Positions 32,381 to 43,856 are shown, numbered from the stretch's first letter. The stretch is DNA of 64,000 nt from Yersinia aldovae ATCC 35236 (GCF_000173735.1 NZ_ACCB01000012.1:1-64000), one strand, 5' to 3'. Program-made: numbers and translations. The notes: generated by a model from the sequence alone, not told the origin.

Positions 32381-33295
32381 ATGTATTACGGTTTTGATAT
32401 GGGTGGTACCAAGACAGAACTGGGTGTATTTGATGCCAACTTGCAATGTGTGTGGCAAAAACGTGTTCCTACACCGCGTGAAGATTACCCGCAACTGTTG
32501 CAAATATTGCAGAATCTAACGCTGGAAGCCGATGCGCACTGTGGTGTTAAAGGCAGTGTAGGTATCGGTATTCCCGGCTTACCTAATGCTGATAATGGTA
32601 CGGTGTTCACAGCCAATGTGCCCGCTGCAATGGGGCAATCGTTGCAGGGTGACCTTTCTCGCCTGATTGAACGTGAGGTCCGTATCGATAATGATGCCAA
32701 CTGTTTTGCATTGTCTGAAGCTTGGGATGCGGAGTTTCGTCGCTACCCAACGGTTCTGGGGTTAATCCTCGGTACTGGTGTCGGTGGCGGCCTGATTGTG
32801 AACGGTAATATTGTCAGTGGGCGAAACCATATCACCGGTGAGTTTGGCCACTTCCGTTTGCCAATCGATGCGTTGGATATCTTGGGTGCCGATATTCCAC
32901 GAGTGCCATGCGGTTGCGGCCATACTGGTTGTATTGAAAATTATATTTCCGGGCGCGGTTTTGAGTGGATGTATCAGCATTTCAATCATGAATCTTTACC
33001 TGCCATCCAGATTATTGCTAACTATAATACGGGTGAACCTAACGCTGTAGCACATGTTGAACGCTTTATGGATGTGCTGGCCATATGCTTAGGTAATCTA
33101 TTGACGATACTTGATCCGCATTTGGTTGTTATCGGTGGCGGGCTGTCTAATTTCGAAAAAATTTATCAGGAACTGCCAAAACGCTTGCCGCAGTATTTAT
33201 TGCGCGTGGCGCAATTACCACGCATTGAAAAAGCGCGTTATGGTGATGCAGGTGGTGTTCGTGGGGCGGCGTTTCTGCATTTGAGTGAGCGTTAG
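32381..33295 (+). CDS. nagK: N-acetyl-D-glucosamine kinase
   Basis: ROK-family kinase that phosphorylates GlcNAc freed from recycled murein. The ATP motif [13 protein letters not shown] is at residues 6-18, the catalytic region is [12 protein letters not shown], and the zinc motif [15 protein letters not shown] is near residue 180. The start at 32381 gives 304 aa; the frame is open from 32252 but that would overlap lolE. NagZ, made at 20.8 kb, supplies its substrate pathway. Confidence 0.95.
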   Translation: MYYGFDMGGTKTELGVFDANLQCVWQKRVPTPREDYPQLLQILQNLTLEADAHCGVKGSVGIGIPGLPNADNGTVFTANVPAAMGQSLQGDLSRLIEREVRIDNDANCFALSEAWDAEFRRYPTVLGLILGTGVGGGLIVNGNIVSGRNHITGEFGHFRLPIDALDILGADIPRVPCGCGHTGCIENYISGRGFEWMYQHFNHESLPAIQIIANYNTGEPNAVAHVERFMDVLAICLGNLLTILDPHLVVIGGGLSNFEKIYQELPKRLPQYLLRVAQLPRIEKARYGDAGGVRGAAFLHLSER

Positions 33296-33308
33296 TTATT
33301 ATTAATAA

Positions 33309-33437
33309 CATACCCAAACTAATTGATGTTGCAGGTCGGCAGCAAACGAATGAATCCCGGTGAGCTTACATTGGTAAGTGATACGGGTGAGTGAGAGCTG
33401 CTAACAACGCTGTAATTTCAAATAGGTAGGGATATAT
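33309..33437 (+). repeat. Full-length ERIC element
   Basis: A near-complete ERIC of about 127 bp: TACCCAAACTAATTGATG left arm, the central imperfect palindrome with GAGCTTACATTGGTAAGTGA, and the right arm ending GGTAGGGATATA. It fills the gap between nagK and cobB. Confidence 0.85.
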
Positions 33438-33451
33438 AGAGGCAAAAGGTT

Positions 33452-34288
33452 ATGCGCATTCGCCATCGGCTATGTCGCTTTCGCAAGAATAAGCATTTGC
33501 GGCACCAACGTTTTCGCTCCCGCATTTTTCATCGGGACAGTGCCGTCACATCAGAAATGAAAAAACCGTTTGTCGTGGTTCTTACCGGTGCGGGGATTTC
33601 TGCCGAATCAGGTATCCGTACTTTTCGTGCCGCTGACGGCTTATGGGAAGAACACCAAGTTGAGGATGTGGCTACTCCTGAAGGGTATCGACGGGATCCT
33701 GAATTGGTACAGGCTTTTTATAATGCGCGTCGCCGCCAGTTGCAGCAGCCAGAAATTGCACCGAATGCCGCGCATTTCGCGCTTGCAGATTTGGAAGCGG
33801 TGCTGGGCGATAACTTCGTACTGATTACCCAAAATATTGATAATTTGCATGAAATGGCGGGCAGTAAGCGCGTTATCCATATGCATGGTGAGCTGCTGAA
33901 GGTGCGTTGCACTCAGTCTGGCCAGGTATTGGATTGGCCGGGCGATCTCAGTGCGGATGAGCGCTGCCATTGCTGCCAATTCCCATCCCCCCTGCGGCCA
34001 CACATTGTTTGGTTTGGTGAAATGCCGATGGGAATGGATGATATTTATCAGGCATTGGCTGAAGCTGATTTCTTTATCTCGATCGGGACTTCCGGCCATG
34101 TTTATCCCGCAGCCGGTTTTGTTCATGAGTCGCGTTCGCAGGGAGCGCATACCGTAGAGTTGAATCTGGAACCGAGTCAGGTGGAAAGTCAGTTTGATGA
34201 AAAACACTATGGTTTAGCCAGCAAAGTGGTTCCCGAATATGTGCGCGAATTTTTGACAACCTGCGGTGAGAACCGCCAGGGTGACTAA
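33452..34288 (+). CDS. cobB: NAD-dependent protein deacylase (sirtuin)
   Basis: Removes acetyl and succinyl groups from lysine using NAD. The N-terminal basic extension ([15 protein letters not shown]) matches the long form in E. coli. [14 protein letters not shown] is the NAD loop, TQNIDNLHE and [11 protein letters not shown] are the catalytic segments, and cysteines in RCTQSG and RCHCC suit the zinc module. YNARRRQ holds the Tyr/Arg pair linked to desuccinylase activity. Length is 278 aa. potABCD, its neighbour in E. coli, is not found between it and pepT. Confidence 0.95.
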   Translation: MRIRHRLCRFRKNKHLRHQRFRSRIFHRDSAVTSEMKKPFVVVLTGAGISAESGIRTFRAADGLWEEHQVEDVATPEGYRRDPELVQAFYNARRRQLQQPEIAPNAAHFALADLEAVLGDNFVLITQNIDNLHEMAGSKRVIHMHGELLKVRCTQSGQVLDWPGDLSADERCHCCQFPSPLRPHIVWFGEMPMGMDDIYQALAEADFFISIGTSGHVYPAAGFVHESRSQGAHTVELNLEPSQVESQFDEKHYGLASKVVPEYVREFLTTCGENRQGD

Positions 34289-34348
34289 TTACCCTGCTTA
34301 ATTGGAGCCACCGCTTTGATTAAGTAAAGAATGAATAAATAAGCTATA

Positions 34349-34386
34349 AACCGAACCGGTTGATGGATAATTCACCCGGTTCGGTT
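34349..34386. repeat. Inverted repeat after cobB
   Basis: AACCGAACCGG (34349-34359) and CCGGTTCGGTT (34376-34386) form an 11-bp stem with a 16-base loop, 60 bases after cobB. There is no T-run, so it may be a processing hairpin or weak terminator. Confidence 0.45.
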
Positions 34387-34444
34387 CTGCCATGACTTTT
34401 ACTATTCTGGTTTAAGTTTGTCTAAAGCTGACCTGACGCAATAT

Positions 34445-34458
34445 TTGATGGTGATCAC
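34445..34458 (+). promoter_or_regulatory. FNR box upstream of pepT
   Basis: TTGATGGTGATCAC matches the FNR consensus at nine of ten arm positions, 40 bases before the pepT start. Anaerobic induction of pepT by FNR is known in Salmonella. Confidence 0.75.
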
Positions 34459-34497
34459 TTCCCCATAATGATATCCACTATTATGAGGGTGGGAACC

Positions 34498-35733
34498 ATG
34501 GACAAATTACTCGACCGCTTTTTCAATTATGTCTCTTTTGATACACAAGCAAAAGCCAATGTAAAATCCGTGCCGAGCACTGAAGGTCAGCGCAAGCTGG
34601 CTCAGGCGTTGCAGCAAGAGTTGATTGCGCTGGGTTTTTCCCACGTCACCTTAAGCTGCCACGGCTGCGTGATGGCAACATTGCCAGCGAATGTCTCCTG
34701 GCAGGTCCCCACCATTGGTTTTATTGCACACCTTGATACCTCACCTGATTTTTCTGGTAAAAATGTCAATCCGCAAATTGTCGAAAACTACCGTGGAGGC
34801 GATATCGCTTTGGGGATGGGGGATGAAATTCTGTCGCCGGTCATGTTCCCTATATTACATAAGTTATTAGGGCAAACGCTAATCACTACCGATGGTAAAA
34901 CCTTGCTCGGTGCAGACGACAAAGCCGGTATTGCGGAAATCATTACGGCAATGGTGCGTTTAAAAAATAGCGATATTCCGCATGGTGATATCCGTATCGG
35001 ATTCACCCCTGATGAAGAGGTAGGCAGGGGAGCGCGGTTCTTTGATGTGGCTGAGTTTAATGCGCAGTGGGCCTATACCGTTGATGGTGGCGGTGTGGGG
35101 GAGTTGGAGTTTGAGAACTTTAATGCAGCATCTGTGACGATAAAGATTGTTGGTAATAATGTTCATCCAGGAAGTGCCAAAGGAGTGATGGTGAATGCTT
35201 TGTCACTGGCAACCCGTTTTCATCAGCAGCTGCCAGTCAATGAAACACCCGAATGTACCGACGGGTATGACGGTTTTTATCATCTGCAAAGTATTAAAGG
35301 CACGGTAGAGCGGGCAGAGATGCACTATATTGTGCGTGATTTCAGCCGTGATGGTTTTGAAGCGCGGAAGAAGAAGATAATGGATATCGCCAAATTCGTC
35401 GGTAAAGATTTGCATCGCGACTGTTATATCGAAATCATTATTGATGACAGCTATTACAATATGCGTGAACATATCATTAAGCATCCACATATCATAGAGT
35501 TAGCGCAGGAAGCGATGTGCGATTGTGGTATTGCACCGATTATGAAACCCATTCGTGGCGGTACGGATGGCGCGCAACTCTCTTTTCTTGGCTTACCATG
35601 CCCAAATATCTTTACCGGTGGTTATAACTATCATGGAAAACATGAGTTTATTACGCTGGAAGGTATGGAGAAAGCGGTTGCAGTTATTATGCGAATTGCG
35701 GAATTGGCGGCCAGGCGAGCTAAAGAGTCATAG
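34498..35733 (+). CDS. pepT: Peptidase T (tripeptidase)
   Basis: Zinc aminotripeptidase that removes the N-terminal residue of tripeptides. M20 metal ligands are visible: the histidine in [11 protein letters not shown], the aspartate in LGADDKAGI, glutamates in [11 protein letters not shown], and the histidine in YHGKHEF near the end. The start at 34498 gives 411 aa (E. coli 408); the in-frame ATG at 34468 precedes the likely ribosome-binding site (GAGGGTGGG). An FNR box lies upstream and a bidirectional terminator follows. Confidence 0.96.
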   Translation: MDKLLDRFFNYVSFDTQAKANVKSVPSTEGQRKLAQALQQELIALGFSHVTLSCHGCVMATLPANVSWQVPTIGFIAHLDTSPDFSGKNVNPQIVENYRGGDIALGMGDEILSPVMFPILHKLLGQTLITTDGKTLLGADDKAGIAEIITAMVRLKNSDIPHGDIRIGFTPDEEVGRGARFFDVAEFNAQWAYTVDGGGVGELEFENFNAASVTIKIVGNNVHPGSAKGVMVNALSLATRFHQQLPVNETPECTDGYDGFYHLQSIKGTVERAEMHYIVRDFSRDGFEARKKKIMDIAKFVGKDLHRDCYIEIIIDDSYYNMREHIIKHPHIIELAQEAMCDCGIAPIMKPIRGGTDGAQLSFLGLPCPNIFTGGYNYHGKHEFITLEGMEKAVAVIMRIAELAARRAKES

Positions 35734-35763
35734 CTTACAGGTTATTAGCAAGTTGATGATAGC

Positions 35764-35790
35764 AAAACGCCCCCACAGTTGGGGCGTTTT
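35764..35790. terminator. Bidirectional terminator pepT / roxA
   Basis: AAAACGCCCC (35764-35773) and GGGGCGTTTT (35781-35790) form a perfect 10-bp stem with A and T ends, between convergent pepT and roxA. Confidence 0.9.
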
Positions 35791-35810
35791 CGTGTGACTC
35801 GCAGCGGACA

Positions 35811-36932
35811 TTAGTCTTTGAAATACCAATAGCCGCTGTTTACCAGTTCTGACAGTATCGTCAGGAACGCCGGATCTTCCAGTGCGTTACCTAGCTTCTT
35901 GGCATCGACACTGAAGTGCTGACACAGGGCATCGGCAGCGGCGAAGTGAGGTGTATCAATCAACTCTCCGTTGACGAAGCAGTTGTCTCCGATACGCAGA
36001 GCGCGCAGGCCACCAAGACGCAGTAATGCCTCACCTTGCATCAGTAAGTCATAGATTTCGCTGGCCTGATAAGGTGGCTCTGGAGGCGAGATATCCAGTT
36101 CGTGGCGTGATTGAGAGGTGAATTCGCCAAACCAGTTTTGAAAGTGCTCAGGTTGCTGGAGCAAATCCAACATCATGGCATGCAGCTTATCAATTTCCTG
36201 AGGCAATACTTCAGCTGGATGCTCACGCAGTGGCAAATCAGGATCGCTGTAGCGGTGGCTACCCAGCTCGCGAGACAGCACATAGTCGGCAAAGCCGCTG
36301 ACCAGTTCGCGGCCATTGGGGGCACGGAAACCGACAGAGTAATTCAGCGCATTTTCAAGTGCATAGCCTTCATGGGGAAAGCCCGGTGGGATATAAAAGA
36401 TATCGCCAGGTTCCATTTCTTCATCAATGATGGCATCGAAAGGGCCAACTTGCAGTAAGTCCGGATGCGGGCAATGCTGTTTCATTTCAGTTTTTTCGCC
36501 AACCCGCCAGCGGCGGCGGCCAGAACCCTGAATAATAAAGACATCATATTGATCAAAGTGTGGCCCGACACCGCCTCCAGGGACAGAAAACGAAATCATC
36601 AAGTCATCCATGCGCCAGTCTGAGAGTTTGCGAAAAGGGCGCATCAACGCGGCGGCCGGCTCATGCCAGTGATCTACCGCCTGTACCAGCAGTGACCAAT
36701 TGTTTTCACCTAAATGATCAAAACTTTCAAATGGGCCGTGGGCAACTTGCCAACGGCCATCTTCATGGCTTACCAGCCGGCTATCGACTTCATTTTCCAT
36801 CGCTAATCCGGCAAGTTCATCCGGAGAGAGAGGATCAATGAAGTTTGCGAAACCGCGCTTGAGGATGACGGGACGTTTCTGCCAATAACGTTGCAGAAAA
36901 TCAGGCCAATCGAGATTGAGTTGGTAATCCAT
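35811..36932 (-). CDS. roxA: Ribosomal protein uL16 arginine hydroxylase
   Basis: JmjC-type 2-oxoglutarate/iron oxygenase (YcfD) that hydroxylates an arginine of ribosomal protein L16. The HxD motif is in GPHFDQYDVF near residue 125 and the distal histidine in PPGFPHEGYALEN near residue 187. The C-terminal winged-helix-like dimerisation region follows. Length is 373 aa, equal to E. coli. It converges on pepT and lies downstream of phoQ on the same strand, 83 bases away. Confidence 0.95.
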   Translation of the reverse strand: MDYQLNLDWPDFLQRYWQKRPVILKRGFANFIDPLSPDELAGLAMENEVDSRLVSHEDGRWQVAHGPFESFDHLGENNWSLLVQAVDHWHEPAAALMRPFRKLSDWRMDDLMISFSVPGGGVGPHFDQYDVFIIQGSGRRRWRVGEKTEMKQHCPHPDLLQVGPFDAIIDEEMEPGDIFYIPPGFPHEGYALENALNYSVGFRAPNGRELVSGFADYVLSRELGSHRYSDPDLPLREHPAEVLPQEIDKLHAMMLDLLQQPEHFQNWFGEFTSQSRHELDISPPEPPYQASEIYDLLMQGEALLRLGGLRALRIGDNCFVNGELIDTPHFAAADALCQHFSVDAKKLGNALEDPAFLTILSELVNSGYWYFKD

Positions 36933-37015
36933 GTTTATTCCAGGAGAGGGGTGAGCTTGGCTGTGATTATAACGGATGCCAGCTTTTAGTATCAGGGGCT
37001 AGCTGGCAAATTTTA

Positions 37016-38473
37016 TTAATCATCGTGATGATCGTGTTGCTGGCCAAAGGTCACCATCATTTTGGCTCCCCCTAGCGGGCTTTCAGTAATGTTAATCTCA
37101 CCGTGATACTGTTCAATGATTTCGGCGGCGACAGATAATCCAAGCCCTTGTCCGGGGCGCAATGTATCAACCCGTAGACCTCGTTGGAAAATTAATTTGC
37201 GTTTACTTTCTGGAATACCGGGGCCATCGTCATCAACCACGATGGTGAGCTGTTTTTCGGTATGAAAAGCTGTAATTTCAACAAATTCTAAACAGTACTT
37301 ACAGGCATTATCCAGAACATTGCCCATGATCTCCATAAAGTCATTTTTCTCACCGAGAAAGGAAACTTCCGGTGAAATATCCAGCGTTAGCACCACTCCT
37401 TTACGTTGATACACTTTATTCAGTGCGCTACACAAGCTATCTAGCAGTGCGGTAACCGAATGGATTTCACGAATTAATGCATTATGCTCAGAACGCATAC
37501 TGGCACGGTGTAAGTAATAACCAATTTGCTGAGAAATACGGCTTATCTGCTCTAACATAATAGGCTCGACTTCCTCGATAGTCGTCGTTTGCTTGCCGGT
37601 TCGCAGAGAGCGCAGCGTGGTTTGCAATACCGCCAGCGGTGTTTTGAGGCTGTGGGTAAGGTCCGACAGGGTAGTGCGATATTTGGTATAACGTTGACGT
37701 TCATTGGTCAGCAAGATATTAAGATTACGCACCAGACCTTGCAATTCGCGGGGTGGGTTTTCATCTAACTGATCACGTTCCCCTTTCTCTAGCTGGGTTA
37801 TCTGGCTGACCAATGCTTTTATGGGCCGCAGGCTCCAGTAGGCCGCCAGCCATAACAAGGGAATGACCAGTAATAAGTTTGCTAGCAGAACATAGCTGAA
37901 CCAGTTCCACACCAAGTCTGAGCGTTGCAGCTCTTGTGGGATAGTATCTACCACTACAATGGTGAGTTTTGGCAAGCGTGACGTCGCAGGGTAGGTGTTT
38001 ACTGAGACAGAATGGGTCAGGGCGCTGTTGTCAGTCTCGTCATATTTCTTTAACTGATCCTGAGCCTTCGGGTTATCACCCAACATCATACTACTGATAT
38101 GTGTTCCGGTATCCAGTTCATAAAATCCCGGTTTTTGTAACCAGCTTTTTTCGATATGAGATTCAAGTTCGGGTACGTGGCGTTGACGCCACAGGATGTT
38201 GCCATCTTTATCGTAGATTAGGACGAGTGTCGGGATATTCAGTTCAAGCTCAGGTGGGACTGAAATACTGAGTTTATCGTTATGCCACTGGGCTAAACTG
38301 AAGAATAAATTACTTTCGCCCCGGTGAGCGCTAAAAGTATTTTTATCAAAGCTGACGATATAACCAACCACGGCAACCATGCCATACGATAGTGATAACG
38401 CCAGAACGACGCCAGCGGTCGCCATCAGGAAGCGCGCGCGAAGAGAAAACGGTTTACTGTCTTTTCTGAACAT
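37016..38473 (-). CDS. phoQ: Sensor histidine kinase PhoQ
   Basis: Membrane sensor of low magnesium, acid pH and cationic peptides; phosphorylates PhoP. Two membrane segments (about residues 16-38 and 190-212) flank the periplasmic sensor. A HAMP linker precedes the phospho-accepting histidine in [13 protein letters not shown] box [11 protein letters not shown]1 [11 protein letters not shown] and G2 GQGLGLSVA follow. Length is 485 aa. The periplasmic acidic patch that reads EDDDDAE in E. coli is here about DETDNSA, so fewer acidic residues. It starts 5 bases after phoP. Confidence 0.97.
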   Translation of the reverse strand: MFRKDSKPFSLRARFLMATAGVVLALSLSYGMVAVVGYIVSFDKNTFSAHRGESNLFFSLAQWHNDKLSISVPPELELNIPTLVLIYDKDGNILWRQRHVPELESHIEKSWLQKPGFYELDTGTHISSMMLGDNPKAQDQLKKYDETDNSALTHSVSVNTYPATSRLPKLTIVVVDTIPQELQRSDLVWNWFSYVLLANLLLVIPLLWLAAYWSLRPIKALVSQITQLEKGERDQLDENPPRELQGLVRNLNILLTNERQRYTKYRTTLSDLTHSLKTPLAVLQTTLRSLRTGKQTTTIEEVEPIMLEQISRISQQIGYYLHRASMRSEHNALIREIHSVTALLDSLCSALNKVYQRKGVVLTLDISPEVSFLGEKNDFMEIMGNVLDNACKYCLEFVEITAFHTEKQLTIVVDDDGPGIPESKRKLIFQRGLRVDTLRPGQGLGLSVAAEIIEQYHGEINITESPLGGAKMMVTFGQQHDHHDD

Positions 38474-38478
38474 GTTGT

Positions 38479-39150
38479 TTAGTTGGCATCAAAACGGTAT
38501 CCCTGACCACGAATGGTCGTAATCACTTCACCCTCATGTTCTGCCAACAGTTTTTTGCGCAAGCGGCCCATCAATACATCGATAGTGTGGCTTTCACGTA
38601 GTTCTGCGTCAGGATACAGTTGCAGCATCAAGGTGTCTTTGCTGACCACTTTTCCTGCATTACGGATAAGAGTTTCGATGATAGTGTATTCAAAGGCCGT
38701 CAGTTTAATCTGTTGCTGATTTACGCACAACTCTCGCCGCGAGAGGTCTATTTGGAACGGTGGGAATTCAATCACCTGGGAAGCCAGACCAATGTTACGG
38801 CGCATCAACGCCTGCATCCGGGCGATCACCTCTTCCAGATGGAACGGCTTAGTGACGTAATCATCTGCACCTGCCTCCAGCACTGCGACCTTATCCTGCC
38901 AACTTTCCCGTGCGGTTAGAACCAGAATAGGTAAGTTTGTTTGGTGGCTACGCCAACGGCGGATGAGACTTAAACCATCTTCGCCGGGGAGACCAAGATC
39001 GATAATTGCGATGTCTGGGGCGTGCTCTTGCAAGAAATAGTCGGCTTCTTTGGTATCTTCCGCCGCATCTACCTGATGCCCCATTTCTCGCATTTGAACC
39101 GTAAGGTGGTGACGTAGCAAAGCATTATCTTCCACAACTAAAACCCGCAT
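38479..39150 (-). CDS. phoP: Response regulator PhoP
   Basis: OmpR-family regulator of magnesium adaptation and virulence. The phosphorylated aspartate is in [13 protein letters not shown] (about residue 51), and the switch lysine in [11 protein letters not shown]. The C-terminal winged helix ends in [15 protein letters not shown]. Length is 223 aa, equal to E. coli. It is 72 bases downstream of an outer-membrane protein gene with a PhoP-type promoter, so read-through would give autoregulation. Confidence 0.97.
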   Translation of the reverse strand: MRVLVVEDNALLRHHLTVQMREMGHQVDAAEDTKEADYFLQEHAPDIAIIDLGLPGEDGLSLIRRWRSHQTNLPILVLTARESWQDKVAVLEAGADDYVTKPFHLEEVIARMQALMRRNIGLASQVIEFPPFQIDLSRRELCVNQQQIKLTAFEYTIIETLIRNAGKVVSKDTLMLQLYPDAELRESHTIDVLMGRLRKKLLAEHEGEVITTIRGQGYRFDAN

Positions 39151-39174
39151 ACCACGTTCCTCGATAAGACTTTA

Positions 39175-39199
39175 GCCGGATAACTAATAATTACCCGGC
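39175..39199. other. Hairpin between the beta-barrel gene and phoP
   Basis: GCCGGATAA (39175-39183) and TTACCCGGC (39191-39199) form a 9-bp stem with one wobble or mismatch and a 7-base loop. It could act as a processing or attenuation hairpin that lowers phoP expression relative to the upstream gene. There is no T-run. Confidence 0.45.
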
Positions 39200-39222
39200 G
39201 AAGTAAAAATAACATCAACGAC

Positions 39223-39846
39223 TTAGAAGTTATAACGTAAACCGACTTGCATTGCCTGATCATTGACCTTCCAGTTATGGTAGGTATAACCGACTTCAGC
39301 CGCAAGGCTTTGTGTGAGGGCATAATCTGTGGTGATCCGCGCCTCATGGAAGGCCCTATGGTCATAATTTGCCAGACGATAGGCAACGCCTAAGCCAATA
39401 TCCTGTGACAGTCTGCTTTTAATACCCACTTCACCCGTGACACTGTTGTAGGTGTTGGTCTTCTTGCCGTCTTTACTGGCATCAAAAACCAGCGCATGGC
39501 GGCTACCGCCTACCAGAGTATAAAAATCGATATTGGGTGAAAATGCAAAATGATACCCTAAGCCGAGTACAGCTTCTGCAAGGCCACGATCATTATTAGC
39601 AATACTGCTTATGCGGCCATCAATAAATAAATCATTATCAAAACCATAGCCACCGTTAAGGTAAACTCCCCCCATATCACGATTGCCTATATGGCTGTAA
39701 TTACTACGATCGAATTGTTTATCAAAACGGTCGTTACTGCTAATTGAACCGTATTGTAAACCGCCAGCCACATAAGTGTAATTGTTCGCCATAACGGTAG
39801 TACAGGCTCCCATTAGTGCGACGGATAATATAGTTTTTTTTAGCAT
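39223..39846 (-). CDS. Outer-membrane beta-barrel protein upstream of phoPQ
   Basis: Predicted small outer-membrane protein, not recognised as a named family. A signal peptide (about residues 1-20, ending TVMAN) is followed by alternating hydrophobic/polar strands such as VYLNGGYGFDNDLFIDGRI and GLGVAYRLANYDHR, with paired glycines and a C-terminal aromatic (GLRYNF) typical of outer-membrane barrels. Length 207 aa (187 mature) would fit 8 or more strands. It is upstream of phoP on the same strand and has a strong PhoP box and matching -10, so it is probably part of the PhoP regulon. It may relate to Opa/OmpX-like barrels, but I did not see diagnostic motifs. Confidence 0.8.
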   Translation of the reverse strand: MLKKTILSVALMGACTTVMANNYTYVAGGLQYGSISSNDRFDKQFDRSNYSHIGNRDMGGVYLNGGYGFDNDLFIDGRISSIANNDRGLAEAVLGLGYHFAFSPNIDFYTLVGGSRHALVFDASKDGKKTNTYNSVTGEVGIKSRLSQDIGLGVAYRLANYDHRAFHEARITTDYALTQSLAAEVGYTYHNWKVNDQAMQVGLRYNF

Positions 39847-39891
39847 AATTGATGATTGCTCCTGGAGGTTAACGTCCTTTTGACATCGAAC

Positions 39892-39926
39892 ATTATCGGT
39901 GATGCCGACTAAACCATGACTAAACA
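39892..39926 (-). promoter_or_regulatory. PhoP-dependent promoter
   Basis: On the - strand, TGTTTA-GTCAT-GGTTTA (39926-39910) fits the PhoP box (T/G)GTTTA-N5-(T/G)GTTTA exactly. Twelve bases later comes GATAAT (39897-39892), five of six matches to the -10 consensus, at the class-I spacing. The start would lie about 40 bases before the beta-barrel gene. Confidence 0.85.
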
Positions 39927-39956
39927 GGGGCTGATGCAGGGGGATAAAAAGTGATA

Positions 39957-39994
39957 GAGGCGATGCAGGTGATATAAATCACCTGCATCGCCTC
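39957..39994. terminator. Hairpin terminator after purB
   Basis: A perfect 17-bp stem (39957-39973 with 39978-39994) and a 4-base loop. On the - strand it follows purB and is followed by TATCACTTTTTATC. It also shields the PhoP-type promoter from purB read-through. Confidence 0.75.
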
Positions 39995-40065
39995 ATTGAG
40001 TTAGTGAAATTACAGGAGGTTACCTGCCTGCAATTTCGCGACTTGGGTATGTCGAGGTGAAAACA

Positions 40066-41454
<1,389 letters not shown>

Positions 41455-41470
41455 TCAGATTTTAACAATT

Positions 41471-42103
41471 TTAACTATGAGCAAGAATACTCTGCGCCTG
41501 TTTAAACAGGCGGTTACGCGAAAACATCAACTGCAAACGGCTTCCGCCGACTTGCTGCCAAAGTACGGTAGAGCGGATACCGCCCAATAGTGCGGCGCGA
41601 ATTTTGGCCTGCACTAGCGTACTTTGTAAGATTGCCGGTGAACCGGTGACCTGAATCCGTGGCCCCAGTGGGCTGATGACATCTGTGTAAATCGATGCCA
41701 GCGAACTCATCATCGTTTCAGATTCAAGGTCAAAATGGGCCAGTTGCCTATCAAGCTGACTGATGCGTTCACCCAGGGTATTCATGGCGGACTTGTTGGC
41801 ATTCAGCTTACGTTCCAACACCATCAGGCTTAGGGTATAACGGGTGAGTTCAGCCGCAGGCCCCTGACGATTAGCGTTCAAGACGCTCTGCAACGTTTCT
41901 AACCCCATTGTCAACGACTGTTCATTGCCGCCATAGACTGCAAGGGTAGACGAGGGATCGGTCTGTAACAGGCTCCCCAGCACGGTATTCAGTGCATCAT
42001 TATCGCACTGACCTTCATGCGCCAGTTGCTGAACCACACGGGCAGACTGGCAAACCCCTGCCAATGCCAGTGTAATATCATAATAGTTCTTCGCCACAGT
42101 CAC
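41471..42103 (-). CDS. hflD: High-frequency lysogenization protein HflD
   Basis: Membrane-associated, mainly helical protein; in E. coli it binds lambda CII and changes the lysogeny decision, and its housekeeping job is unclear. The N-terminus ([26 protein letters not shown]) and [19 protein letters not shown] match the family. Length is 210 aa (E. coli 213 aa). It starts 18 bases after mnmA and precedes purB. Confidence 0.93.
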   Translation of the reverse strand: MTVAKNYYDITLALAGVCQSARVVQQLAHEGQCDNDALNTVLGSLLQTDPSSTLAVYGGNEQSLTMGLETLQSVLNANRQGPAAELTRYTLSLMVLERKLNANKSAMNTLGERISQLDRQLAHFDLESETMMSSLASIYTDVISPLGPRIQVTGSPAILQSTLVQAKIRAALLGGIRSTVLWQQVGGSRLQLMFSRNRLFKQAQSILAHS

Positions 42104-42121
42104 TCCTGTAAACGTTCTGGT

Positions 42122-43243
42122 TTAGTTTGTTACGCTGCCGGTCAGTGGATAACGTTCTTCAATGATACCGCCACCCAGGCACACTTCGCCCTGATAGAAG
42201 ACGGCTGACTGGCCCGGCGTAACGGCGGCCACTGGAGAGTCAAACCGAACGTCAACGCGCTCGTCATCCAGTGGCGTTACGGTGCAGGGAATATCCTGTT
42301 GACGATAGCGTGTTTTTACCACACAGCGGAACGGTGCCGTGACCGGTTGGCGGTCTACCCAGTGAAGCTGTTGCGCTGCCAGGCCAACTGACATCAGCCG
42401 CGGGTGTTCATGCCCTTGCGCGACCAGCAGGATGTTGTTAGCGAGGTCTTTATCAACCACATACCACGGGTCATCGCCGCCCTCTTTAGTGCCACCGATA
42501 CCCAAACCTTTGCGCTGCCCCAAAGTGTGGTACATCAAACCTTGATGTTCACCCACATGCTGGCCGTCTACGGTCATGATAGGGCCGGGTTGTGCTGGCA
42601 GATAGCGGCCAAGGAAATCACGGAATTTGCGCTCACCGATAAAACAGATGCCGGTCGAGTCTTTTTTCTTCGCGGTAACCAAATCAAGTTGCTCGGCAAT
42701 ACGACGGACTTCCGGTTTTTCAAGCTCACCCACCGGGAACAGGCTTTGGGCAAGTTGCTCGTGGCTTAAGGTGTAGAGGAAGTAACTTTGGTCTTTATTG
42801 CCATCCAGCCCGCGCAATAAACGACTTTTGCCATCGACATCTTGACGACGGACATAGTGGCCGGTGGCGATATAATCTGCGCCCAAGTCTTCGGCGGCAA
42901 ATTCGAGGAACGCTTTGAATTTAATTTCTTTATTGCACAGAATATCGGGATTAGGAGTGCGCCCGGCTTTATATTCTTCCAGGAACAATTCAAAAACGTT
43001 ATCCCAGTATTCCGCCGCAAAATTGACGGTGTGCAGCTCCATGCCCAGTTTGTCGCATACCGCTTGCGCATCGGCCAGATCGGTCGCTGCTGAGCAATAC
43101 TCTTCGCCATCGTCTTCTTCCCAGTTTTTCATGAACAAGCCAGCTACCTGGTAGCCCTGCTGTTGCAACAGGTAAGCGGAAACGGAAGAGTCGACACCGC
43201 CGGACATACCGACGATTACTTTTTTCTGGCTGTTATCTGACAT
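42122..43243 (-). CDS. mnmA: tRNA 2-thiouridylase MnmA
   Basis: Thiolates U34 of tRNAs for Glu, Gln and Lys, using sulfur relayed from IscS and the Tus proteins. The PP-loop [15 protein letters not shown] is at the N-terminus; the catalytic cysteines are in [12 protein letters not shown] and [13 protein letters not shown]. The frame is open from 43384, but the start at 43243 (MSDNSQKK) gives 373 aa, near E. coli 368 aa. Confidence 0.96.
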   Translation of the reverse strand: MSDNSQKKVIVGMSGGVDSSVSAYLLQQQGYQVAGLFMKNWEEDDGEEYCSAATDLADAQAVCDKLGMELHTVNFAAEYWDNVFELFLEEYKAGRTPNPDILCNKEIKFKAFLEFAAEDLGADYIATGHYVRRQDVDGKSRLLRGLDGNKDQSYFLYTLSHEQLAQSLFPVGELEKPEVRRIAEQLDLVTAKKKDSTGICFIGERKFRDFLGRYLPAQPGPIMTVDGQHVGEHQGLMYHTLGQRKGLGIGGTKEGGDDPWYVVDKDLANNILLVAQGHEHPRLMSVGLAAQQLHWVDRQPVTAPFRCVVKTRYRQQDIPCTVTPLDDERVDVRFDSPVAAVTPGQSAVFYQGEVCLGGGIIEERYPLTGSVTN

Positions 43244-43409
43244 GGGAGTCTCACTAACGTTCCTGTGACGATTATGGCGGATGATGAGGGTATCTGAACC
43301 ACTTCTCGTCACGGGTAAGGCATTATAAAAACAAGCGCCGGATTTTATCACGTTGGCGACAGTGCTGCATTGCCGATTTGACATTATCTGAGTAAATCAA
43401 ATTCAGCTT

Positions 43410-43856
43410 TTATAGCGGCCAGTTAAAGCAGCCAACCAGATCGAGTGAATAGCGCTCAGGTTGCTGATAACAGCGGATAGTTTCTGCCACTAATGGGGAG
43501 CGCAAATTGTCTGCTTGCAAAATTTCATCCGCACTGAGCCACAGACAGCGGTCGATATCACTGTCATGAGGGTGAGTCGCTAGTGGTGCTAATAGCTCAA
43601 TGACGAAAGCGAAGCGTAAAAATGGGGTGTTGTCTGGCGCTATCCATTGATGCATTCTCAGGAAAGATTGCGGGGTAGCTCGAATACCCGTTTCCTCCCA
43701 CAGCTCTCTTTCTGCGGCCTGAAGCAGCGTTTCATTCGCTTCCAGATGTCCAGCAGGCTGATTCCATAATTTTTTGCCACTGATAGTTTCTTCGACCACC
43801 AGAAACTTCCCTTGAGCGTGAACCACACAAGCGACGGTAACGTGGGGCTTAAACAT
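43410..43856 (-). CDS. nudJ: Nudix phosphatase NudJ
   Basis: Nudix hydrolase that in E. coli acts on HMP-PP, thiamine-PP and nucleoside tri- and diphosphates. The Nudix box [23 protein letters not shown] lies at about residues 37-59 and is complete (described by key residues G, E, REL, EE). Length is 148 aa. Its start overlaps the rluE stop by 8 bases. Confidence 0.93.
   Translation of the reverse strand: MFKPHVTVACVVHAQGKFLVVEETISGKKLWNQPAGHLEANETLLQAAERELWEETGIRATPQSFLRMHQWIAPDNTPFLRFAFVIELLAPLATHPHDSDIDRCLWLSADEILQADNLRSPLVAETIRCYQQPERYSLDLVGCFNWPL

Noticed and set aside
39957-39994. Perfect 17-bp inverted repeat as a transposon end or origin
   Set aside because: The arms are only 4 bases apart and follow purB, which fits a terminator; there is no transposase nearby.
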